From Anarhynchus alexandrinus (Eukaryota > Chordata > Aves > Charadriiformes > Charadriidae), in the NCBI GenBank assembly GCA_008711295.1, contig VUYV01000019.1, positions 7,443,882 through 7,507,881 on the forward strand: a stretch of DNA of 64,000 nt. The letters run 5' to 3'. Made by a program: the position numbers and the translations under genes. The notes under the pieces are model-generated. The model made no database searches. It was not told the origin of the DNA and saw only the letters and a program-made list of their open reading frames with translations. This document shows positions 51,012 to 61,478 of the stretch, piece by piece. The first letter of the stretch is position 1; the number at the start of each line of letters is the position of its first letter.

Positions 51012-54000
51012 GCAGGGAAGCCCATTAGGAAACAGGCTGTAGACTCATCACATGGGGGTCATTTTTGATGTAAATTGCACAAAGTAGCTGAAACCAAGAC
51101 AGCAAACTCATTCTTTATAGAAAATTACATCACTATGTGCAGCATCCACTATGTTTGTTACTCAGTATGGATAAACAATGCACCTTTGCACTTATCTGCC
51201 ATTTTTCTCTGTCCCGCAAGTATAACTGACATGAAACCATGGCACGTGGTCCCTCGTTCACCCTTCTGTTGACAAGCACCATGCACAACTGAATTAAATG
51301 TGGCTCACTATGCAAAGCTAGCTGTGTTTTCAAGAATATTCTGTCCTGAGTTTGTACTCAGGATATCAAATCTGTGTTTGAAAGATACATTTGACTGCAT
51401 ACCAACAAAGTAAAAGGAATTTCATAACAATTAGCCTTTATCGTTTAGAATTAAAAAATCTAGGCAAGATCTCCAGTGAGATGTAATTCTTCCATAACAC
51501 TGACAAAATCACTCCCCCTTACCCTTTTTTATTGACTTTCAATCTTTAGTGCCTTAAATATCAAATTATTGCACTGATCCTCCATTTCTTCATGCTGTCT
51601 TTCATTTATCTACGTTTCCTCATTTCTCTGCTTCATAACAGTAGCTTTGTTTCTTTCTATTCTACTCTATTTTACATTTCCTTTCACTGGAAAACCTCTT
51701 ATGAATTGAGTGCCAAGAGTGAAAACTCCACCATTTTAGCATTCCTGAGTAGCAAAGGGGACAGGAAGTTTTGAAGAGGTCTCATGATTTATGTATTTTC
51801 ATTGAGCATTCTTCACCTTCTATAAAGTGTCAGAAAATAATGAGGTGAGGAAAAGTTTGTGAAACAGGATGTGAAAGGCCATGCGTCAAGACATCTTACT
51901 CCAGTAATCCACTCACAAATCCCCTTTGTATTCCATTTTTGACCAAAGTATTCCAAGGTTTTTAAAAAAAGGATCACAGTAGTAGAAGACTGGGCTTTGC
52001 TACAGTAAATAAACGAGAAACTTTGATGTAGACAGTAATGCAAAAGAGGAATTTGCTGTTCTTAATCAAAAGTGCAGTTATGGGTAAAATTGGAATTTTT
52101 TCTACCTTTTTTGCTTCATTAAATTTGACTCCAATCAGAGAAGATTCTGCCTATTGTACCTGCTAGGGTAGACCTAGTTGCTTACAGCCATGACTGTGCC
52201 CTCATAGCCAGTTTGTATTTTTACAGCTTCATCATACTGTCAGAGAATTCCTATCTTATTTATACAGCTGTACAAAAATCAAGCCAGAAGAGTTCTGAAA
52301 AACCACCAAACTGTAAACCATTCTAAAGTAATAAAAAAAGATCACATTATCAAAATGCATATACATACATCTGCTAGTTAATAGTTTACAACTCAAGGAG
52401 GGTTTGCATTCATGAGATGCAATGAACAAAACCACCATAAATTTTAAAGGAATTTAAAATTATTTTACTACAGCATGTTAATAATAGAAAGACTATTCTT
52501 TGAAAGTAATAGAGCAGAAAAATAAGGCTAGATCTTGTCTCAGGTCATATAAACCATCATTTAAAGGCTATCAGTGTGTTTTGGTTGTTAGAGGCAGTGA
52601 CACAAAACTAATTTATGGTGACCAGGCAGAAGGCATCCAGCCGGAGAAAACCTCCCCGGTAATCAATGACAAAAAAGTCACCTCAGTTAGGTTTTCACTG
52701 CAAACTAAGACAGCTTCAGTACACACTGCTTACCCACTCACTCCTCTTGGCCAAAACCAGAAAGGTTTGGAAAACTAATTAAGCCTGAAATTATGTAGCG
52801 TCATGGAATATTTGCCTATGATGCAAGTGCTTCTGATTCAAAGGTAGGCTCGTAATTTACCCAGGGACTACAGGCACATACATTCTTTAGTGTTCTGGGC
52901 GAGAATATCACATATATGTGCAACTGCTATATTTTTATTTAAGGCAAAAATTATGTGAAGCTGTGGCAAGTATTTGCAGAAAAATTAACCATGACAATGA
53001 GCAGTGTTTGACAGTTAGAAGTCTGATATTGCACACTTCTGCATTATACGGAATTCCAGGTGATTCACCAGAATGTCTTCTGTCTCACAGCAGAGTAACA
53101 TATGATTTTGAAAAAGCTATACGAATAGACACTACTGCTTCAATCTAGAGCTTTATGTTGCTTTTAATAACCAGTCAAGGTGAGAATCATGTAAAGTAGA
53201 TAAAATAAATTTTCGAAATCACTAGCTACATCAATACAACTTTTCTTTCATATAACAATCCACACGCATTTTACACAAAACTCTCAAATTGGTGCACGCA
53301 GGCCCAGCAGGCTGTAGAAACTGCGTACAGTCTACATTTAAATTTAGAATTATCTTCTCTTTTTGAGAGAAGAAAAAAAATCAAATTATGCTTAAAATTA
53401 TAGTTTCCCACTTATTGCATTCTCAGTCAGGTAATATTTACAACAAAACCAAAGCACCTGCACAGTTTTAATAGCGTACTATCCAAAATGTGTTTTATAC
53501 AGAGAAGGGCAAAGGCATTGTGATCACACCCTATTTTGACAATACTACAGTAACTTTACCCTTAGTAACAAAACAAAACAAAAAATTAGCATGCATAAGT
53601 TTGGAAAACTTAATGCGCTTTACTGATCCAACTCATAGTATATTTGTACTGAAAGAAGGCAACTAGGTCTTGTTTCATTAGTATTTCCTTAAAAAGCAAC
53701 TTATTTTGAATTTTGCTAGAAAACATAATGAAAGAGCATATACATGTAGCTGGTGCCTTCTACATTATGCTGAAATAACCCAAAAATATCTTTTTGTTTC
53801 AGTTAACACCTGTCCTATTAGATACTTCCAGAGGTTTTAAGAAAGGACATATGCAGTAAGTTTTTTATGTTATGGAGAAATTGTATCACTGTATTCTTCC
53901 CCTAATAGTTCCACGGTAGTTTTGCTACACATATTTAAATTTGTAGTACATGTGATAGAGCATACTCTCAACATCAGTAAATAACACTTTTTAATCTCCT

Positions 54001-56204
54001 TAGGAGGAAAAATCTTCAGGAAAGTCTCTTCAGGAAAGTTATTTCATCATTTAAAATACAGTATGTGTCACAAGTAGATCTTGCTGTAGAAAATATACGT
54101 ATCATAGATTATAACATTTAGTCTAGAATGAAAATCAAATAATCAACATAGTGGAATTCCATGAGAAAATTCTGAGCCACTATTTATATCATTACCTGTC
54201 TTAAGTGATTATGAAGAAACAATCATTTTAGTACCTACACTTAGTTCTTCAATTGGAAGATAGTATGTCTTGTCTTTTATTGTCAAAAAAATTATCAGAA
54301 ATCAGTACCGAAGGAGAACTTGCCATTACAAGCCACACAGAATTCCCTGTTTTCTTATGTTTAACATTTTCCAGCAACAATATAATGCCTTTGATAGCCT
54401 CTGAAAATTGGAATTTTCATTCAACCTTTCAAATTCAGCTAGTTCATACTACCATAATGAACCCATCAAAACAAAACAAAACCCAATTTTAAGACGTTTC
54501 AGATAACCTACTACCTTTGAATATAAGCAAAACTAACTACAATTCTAAGATTTCTGAATATTAAAGACATTTTCTAGCATACAGTATAGAGGGCAAGCAT
54601 GATTAAACAGAATTATTCAGATCAGATTTTTAAGTAATGAATACATTTGAGGAAAATAGAAGTTGATCATCAAAAATGAAAGAGCCATACTGGCAAATAT
54701 CCTTCTGGTACTCAGCTCTCATTACCTTCTGCTGCTGCTTAGCTCAGGAAAATGAGGTTTGCACCACTTACAATAATACTTGTCTTGTAAGAATGACACC
54801 GAAATTTTGCCCTCTATTTCAGTGAACCAAGACTGCCAGATTGTGTTACATGGAAAGAATCTTTACCACGTTGAAGCTATTCTTCTTGGCCTCCACCTTC
54901 ATGCCATGATAATGTTTCTAACGTGGGAAAGTACCAGAACAAGACAACTCACAGGAAGATGAAGAGCAAAGGATATCCTCCCTCATCTCAGGAGAGCAGA
55001 GAAAGCCCAGTTGTTAAGGTGTCACGGGTTTTGTAGATTCCATTTCTGTAAATACAACTGCACTTTGTTACGTGTAGAAAAGTTCTCAGAGGGGTGGGAA
55101 GCCTCTAGGGGAAGGAGAAAAATAACATTATGTTTTCTCTAAGAGCCTGCAGTCTCTTTGACAGTTCCTAGAAATGACAGATAACAAAATTCATGTTATC
55201 TATAGATGCATTGGTTTGTCTAGATAGCCAGCCCAGGCCAGCTGGGTTGTTCAGAGAGAGAGAGTCTGATACCGAGAGACTCGGTGAGAAAAGGAGCCAT
55301 CTGCTTGAGCTGATGCTAAGAAATGGAACTTCTCAAAGGAAAAGTTGCTGCTTTTTTAAGAAACAATTTCTGAGTATTATCTAGTGGTTTCTATATACAG
55401 GGATTAAAGTAGAGTGAACCCAGGGCACAACCATACCTAAATAACAACATATATGTGTAGTAGCTCCCAAGTAGTTTTACCAGTAACAGGTCACACCTTG
55501 AATTGTACCACACAGATCACGGCATTGCTTTCTCTAATACTTGCACTTAAACTTTCAACACTGACTTATGAGTCGTATGTTATAGGCTTGCCACTAATTC
55601 TCATTTAATATGGAACAAGTAACAAGTTTTGTTGGCATCATTCCGCAAATGAATTATATATTTTCAATGAGAAAAAACATATTACAAAAATAAATTGAAA
55701 AAAAGCCTGCAGTGGCAGCGTGAGGAAGTCACCCCTACAGTAATCCTATGGCTTCTCTCCCATTTCCACTGACAAAATTCTTACAAATGTATAGGCGTGA
55801 AGTGCAGCAGAAAATTTCATGCTTATATTAAGGAGATGAATGGACTATTATCTCATTTCCAAGATTACTTAGAAATGATTTTATGGACCCTTTCCTCTGA
55901 CGGATTTCAAGTTCTGATTAAAGACAGACCTTGGCTATAAAACCTATGCCTGAACTTTGCCAAATTTGTGCTGGGTTTTCATACAGGCTTTTTGTTGGAA
56001 TTATATTCACATTTTAATACAATATTTGCAAAAGCAAGCAAATATTTACAAATATCAGTAAGATTTCACCCTAAAGCAGGGAAGTTAATTAATGACATAA
56101 TTCTTTCATCAGAATCATATGAATTTTCTGACAGTATATTGGCACTATACAGAGGAGAGATTGCAGACCTGAGTCAACAATAGAGGTACCACAACATATT
56201 TAAT
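51012..56204. other. AT-rich noncoding DNA
   Basis: No exon, RNA gene or repeat family recognised. The 92-codon plus-strand frame at 52500-52778 has no recognisable domain and begins at a non-ATG codon. Confidence 0.5.
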
Positions 56205-56227
56205 ATGTTAACTTTTCAAGTTAACAT
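56205..56227. repeat. Perfect 10-bp inverted repeat, 3-nt loop
   Basis: Arms atgttaactt (56205-56214) and aagttaacat (56218-56227) with loop ttc. The arms contain gttaac, a half-site-like palindrome. Confidence 0.88.
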
Positions 56228-56305
56228 CATATTTTTGCAGTATTCTTTTTTATTTTTCTTTTGCAATATTATGCTCTGAGGAACATAGCAGCAAGAAGCC
56301 TGGTG

Positions 56306-56336
56306 CTGATGATGTATCACAGTAGTACATCATCAG
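56306..56336. repeat. Perfect 11-bp inverted repeat, 9-nt loop
   Basis: Arms ctgatgatgta (56306-56316) and tacatcatcag (56326-56336) flank tcacagtag. The preceding bases (ctggtg) are complemented again further right by cagcaccag near 56398, so two nested foldbacks are possible. No known microRNA or MITE is recognised. Confidence 0.88.
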
Positions 56337-58762
56337 AAATGTTGCTTTAACATTATGTTTTAAGGATAAGGCGCTTTAACGATACATTCCTCAAAGTCAG
56401 CACCAGCACAAATTCCATAAAAAGATAACAGTAAATAGACTGCACGTTCTACACTGGCTTGCTAGTATCACTCCCATATGGCAGTAGTAAAGCAGAGAAC
56501 ATAGTTTTAGAACCTTTAGATATAATTATACTATATGATAAATAAATAAGTAGAAAAAAAATAGCATCTATGTTATTCTAATTTGCCTTCACAGAAATTA
56601 ACTAAAGAATCCTCTCATTGTACACCTTCTCTGTGTACATAGTTTTAAAATTATATACGACTTTGCTGATTAAAACAGGAATAAATGTTTTGCTGACTAT
56701 TTTAATCTGGAAATAGTATAGCATTGCTAGCTGAAAGAGAAGAAGAGTGAAATGCAAATATGCCAGTATAACTACATTCCCACTCTGATTGTAAAGAAAA
56801 TCACTATAATATTCATTCGCTCCTATCAGATATTTGGTCATAGCCATTGTCATGATACATACTACTTTTTATAGCAATAAATTATTTTTATTTATTTCCT
56901 ATTAACCAAAGCACACTAAAAGTGCTTGTAAACATGCTGATTATTCCATTTTTCAGCATACAATCACAACTGGTTTTCAAAGTAATACTGGTAAGAAGCC
57001 TAAAACAACAGTTCAGTTAGAATAATCTCTCATAATTATACGGTTAAGAGTATATACTAGTATAACCCTATATCCAGAGATCAAGTTTTTACAACCAGTT
57101 TGAAGGAAGCCACTTCTAGACAAGTATCAGATTTAGGAACAAAACTTGAAATAGAAACGTGTAGCAAATATTTTGCATTTTGTGCAGGGAATTTCACACC
57201 TTATCACACTAGTTTCAAATACAAGTTATACCTTAGGGTGCTGAACCCAGATCCAGCCTGTTAGATAAAACAAGGCTGTTTGGATATTACTCTGTAGCCT
57301 CAGCTGACATTAACACCCACACACTACCCAACTATGCTGCATGCCGTAATTAAATACCTAAGGTGAAACTTGCTTTGCATCTCCAAAGGAAGATATATTT
57401 GATGACTCAGTATGTTCCAGCAATTGAAGCTTGCAAGCTACAAATTCCCCAGCCATCTCACACTTTCAGCTGAATTGCAGGCCTGGAGAGAAGTCATTTT
57501 ATAAACACATCTAATCGAATTCTGTTCAATATGCCAGGCAAGTTGAAGGTAGACAAGTATATTCAGAACAGGCATTTGAAATGAATTTCACATATGAAAT
57601 CAATCTAACGACCAAAAAAATAATGCATTTGGTGACTCATCTGAATGTCAGAACATCAAGAACTGAGGAAGGGAGAGAGACTGGATTAATTAAGTCCTGA
57701 GAAGTGCGTGACACGTGAGTACAAACAGCTAAAGAAACATTCCCATCCCTCTGCTCACAGAGGACCAGTAGCAAGAAACAAACAAACAAACAAACAAAAA
57801 GAATAAAGCCTCAAGAGTGCAGAGAGACGCCTGGGAAGATGGAAGAAATAAAAATAGCATGTCAAGTTCTTTATGGAAAAGTTTCAAATATTTCATCATC
57901 TCCTGTGCTTTCCCCAATCAATGATAAAAAGGCAACTTACAGACAAGTGAAAGCAAAAACACAAGAGAAAAGTATTCACTGTATTTCTAAGATAGATATT
58001 CATTGAAATATAGTACGTAGTCAGATATTAAATAGCATTATGGTTTAGATTCTCCTCAGAGCACTGTTCCTGAGATACAGCCTTGCTCTAACACACTTGC
58101 CACCTCTTCCATATAGTGATCACATGTACTGTCTTCCTATCATTAAATGGCAAAAATCAACTTTAAAACCGAGCCCACCTAGCAGGACTCCCTGACGAGA
58201 AAAGAAAAAAAATGAATCCCTTCTAGAAAAAAAAACCTTCAAATTGGCCAGACCAATCTGGTAATAGGAAAAATGCCTCCTTCATAAACGCAAAAGATCA
58301 TCAACAAGATAGGCACAGGCTCTCAAAGATCAAGCCTTACTCCCATTCCAGGGATGCAGAACAGTCCTTAGGGTTGAAAAATACAGTAGGCCTTGCTAAA
58401 TTTGCGAGTTTTAACATTCAGCCCAAATCCTCCTCCTGTACTCAGAAAAGGTATGTCCTTTAAAAAGGTGAATATTAAATCACACATCATTTTTTCAGTC
58501 TTTGTTTTGACAGAATTATGAACCCATTAATAACAAAGAAAATAACTGAATATAAAAAAGCCTGCAAAGTTTTAGCTGAAAATTGTTGCTAAACAAAGCT
58601 GAGCTCTGATTGTACCTTAAGATTACATTATTTTTTTTCTGATTTAAAAGAAGCAAAAATAAAAAATTCATAGCAAGGTCAGGATTGAAAGAATAATGAA
58701 AACACACATGTACACATGTATCCATATAGTGGTACAAAAGGAAGACACCTTCAGTTCCTAGA
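56337..58762. other. AT-rich noncoding DNA
   Basis: No gene recognised. It contains the (CAAA)n microsatellite listed separately. Confidence 0.5.
57776..57801 (+). repeat. (CAAA)n microsatellite
   Basis: Five uninterrupted aaac units followed by aaaaag. Confidence 0.9.
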
Positions 58763-59360
58763 TGCACTGGGTTGACTTTGCCTGCCTGATGCCCACCCAG
58801 CCGCTCTCTTCCTCCCCCTCCTCTTCAGGACAGGGGGAGAAAATAAGATGGCAAAGCTCACAGGTCAAGATTAAGACCGAAAGTTCATTTACAAATTACT
58901 GTCATGGGGAAAACAGACTTGACTTGGGGAAAAATAATTTAATTTATTGCCAATTAAAAATAGATTTGGATGGCGAGAAACAAAGACAAAAGCTAAAACA
59001 CCTTCCCCCCACCCAACCCTTTTTTTTTTTCCCCAGGCTCAACTTCAGTCCTTCATTCCCGACTCCTCTACTTCCTCTCCCCCGGGTGGCGCAGAGGGGT
59101 GGGCGATGGGGGCAGTGCTCAGCCCCTCACAGCTCTGCTCTGCTGCTCATTTTTAACCATACTCTTCCCCTGCTCTACCATGGCCCCTCCCAGGGCTGCG
59201 GGGGAGCCCCTGCTCCAGCGCCCGCCGCCCCTCCTGCCCCCTCCTGCCCTCCCCAGGCCGGGTCTCACACTGCTCCCCTCACCCCTCGCTGCCCGGGCAG
59301 GGTTTGGCCCTGCCAGGAACATGTTTTCCCAGCGTCCCCAACCTTGCTGAGGGGCTCAGC
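58763..59360 (-). mobile_element. ERV LTR, minus strand, 5' truncated
   Basis: On the minus strand this ends ...gtcaacccagtgca at 58763 and has AATAAA at 58948-58943 within ttggcaataaatt. The block gggccaaaccctgcccgggcagcgagggg is shared with the plus-strand LTR at 19398-19959. The two diverge after the polyadenylation signal, so they are related subfamilies. Homology runs to about 59366 and then stops where a different LTR begins. The 5' ~140 bases, which in the other copy hold the heat-shock-element array, are missing. The polypurine/polypyrimidine stretch at 59000-59035 and the 238-codon plus-strand frame across this LTR are not coding evidence. Confidence 0.75.
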
Positions 59361-59950
59361 TGTGCCCTGCGGTGGAGTGGTTGTGTTAATTTTGTTCATA
59401 GCAGCCCCTACGGTGCTCTGGTTTGGTTCTGAGACCAAAACACTGGTGAAAACAGAGGGATGTTTCATTTCTCGCTGAGCAGTGCTAACTCAGCCTCCTC
59501 AAGGCCTGTTCTGTCTCTCGGGCTACCCCAGCAGCGAGAGGGCTGGGGGCACACAAGAAGTCGGGAAGGGACAGAGCTGGGACAGCTGACCCTGACTGAC
59601 CAAAAGGATACTCCAGACCATCTGATGTCGTGCTCAGCAATAAAAGCTGGGGGAAAGAGAGAGGAAGCAGGGGATGTTCAGACGGCGTTTATCATCCCAA
59701 GTAAGCTTTACGAGTGGTGCAGCCCTGGCTTTTCTGGAAATGGTAAAACATCTACCTCCCGATGGGAAGCAGTGAATGAATTCCTTATTTTTATCTGCTT
59801 GCATGTGCCACTCCTCTTATTAAACTGTCCTTATCTCAAGTCGTGAGTTTTTCTCACTTTTGCCCTTCCGATTCTCTCCCCCATCCGACTGGGGGGGATG
59901 AGTGAGCAAGTGGCCAGGTGGCGCTTTAGATGCCAGGTCAACCCACCACA
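59361..59950 (+). mobile_element. ERVL-type solo LTR, plus strand
   Basis: Starts TGTGCC and ends caacccaccaca. It carries the landmarks of a very common bird ERVL-type LTR: gttaattttgttcatag near the start, ctgagcagtgctaac, gacagctgaccctgactgacc, tcagcaataaaagctggggg (AATAAA at 59639-59644), gatgggaagcagtgaatgaattcc, and attaaactgtccttatctcaa (ATTAAA at 59819). No internal retroviral sequence adjoins it. The flanking five bases do not match (tcagc versus ctacg), so no target-site duplication survives. Confidence 0.82.
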
Positions 59951-61294
59951 CTACGCTTCTGCTCGCAAGACTTCTTAAGAGACAGATGTCTAAGATGTTT
60001 CCCGCAGTACCCTGATGCTTCATCTCCTCCCACCTATATAGTTTTAGTATTTTATTCACAAACTTCTGAAAGCTAGGAAACTCACCACTATTAGCTCAAA
60101 TACAGGCTAGCTTGCACACACCTGACCTTCACCATCGACTCTTTTTTTTTTTTTTTAATATTTTGAACACAGATTCTCTGTGAAACCATCTATTGTGGCC
60201 ATTCTTTCTCCTACCTTGCCCTGACATAGAGCTAATATACCTCCTTCTATCTTTAGCGACCATGGAGCACAGCTTTCTTACATTAAGGGACTCTTAGGTG
60301 GGCCTGGCAGAATTCGAACATTATTTGACCCTGTACAATAACAGTATTCTCCAGAGGGTCCTCGCATTTACTTTATTTGTCCTTTGTACTTATTCAAGCA
60401 AACACAAAGGAACCACAGGGCAACAGTGAATTAGGACCTACATTTTAATTCTTGTTCTAGATACTTGATTGGTTTTATTCCACTAGAGGCAAGCTCTCAA
60501 GACATAAACAGAATTAAAAATGCATGGACTGAACTTAAAATGTAATATAATAAATGAAATGTGATACTCTTACTTAATAGCTTTAGCTATTGAAAGTTCA
60601 AAGGCATACTGTATTTCAATTATAAAATGAAACATCATTTTGTTCAAAGGAAAAACATCCGCTGAGATGCAAAATCCCGTTTGGAGATTTTCTTTTACTA
60701 TTTCACTATTTTTAACCCAAAACTCCAGGGGAGGTACTGTCAAATATCAAACCAATTTGGTTCACCAAACCAGGTTTTCAAGATGACCTAATTTAATCTC
60801 TAGCCGATAAGGACATTTCCTTGAAAGACTATACGGTCTCCAATGGTTTACCTTGGTTTAGTCTATTAAGTAAAGAAAATTAGTAGAGCATATTTCTTTA
60901 TATTTCTAAAATATCTTAATTAAAAACACTATAAGAAACCCTCTTTGAATATTTAGGAAACACTTACAACTTCAGTGACTTGCTACAGAAAGGCTTGATC
61001 CAAGACTACTACACGCAGTGCAAAAAAACCCCACTTAACCAAGGTGTAACATTCTGCAGCGCCCCAAATGCAGCCATTAAAGGTATCTGCACTCTTACTG
61101 GATTTTATTATGATTACCATGAAGTCTGTTCTTTTCTATTGCAGGCATAATTCAGTGTTTGTCTATTTTTAAGAAGCTATGGTGTAGAAGACACAATTAC
61201 TGATAATCTGCGTATGCACTATAATGTGCACAATCTCAGATTACAGGTTATACAAGCACAGACAGACAAATCGCTACAGTAAACAGTTCATGTA
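59951..61294. other. AT-rich noncoding DNA
   Basis: No gene recognised; T15 at 60142-60156. Confidence 0.5.
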
Positions 61295-61478
61295 GCATTT
61301 TTACCCTTTCTCAAACATGTTATCACAGAGGTGTGACCAGCATCGCCAGTGGGCTCAGCTTTGGGCAGCAGCGGGTCCATTTTAAAGCTGTCCACGGCAG
61401 CTCCTGATCTCTTCTCACAGAAGCCATCCCTACAGCCATCCCCACTACCAAAACTTCGCCACATAAACCCAATATGCA
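61295..61478 (-). mobile_element. ERV LTR 5' fragment, minus strand
   Basis: Read on the minus strand from about 61478 it begins tgcatattgggtttatgtgg, then ttttggtagt, ggcttctgtgagaag, atggacccgctgctg, aagctgagcccactggcgatg and cctctgtgataacatgtttgagaaaggg. This is the first ~190 bases of a bird ERV LTR, with the same family start as 50944-51011. The rest of the LTR is absent. Confidence 0.75.

Noticed and set aside
58762..59478. Plus-strand open frame of 238 codons
   Set aside because: It lies antisense across an ERV LTR and runs into a second LTR; Pro/Ser-rich composition comes from C-rich LTR sequence.
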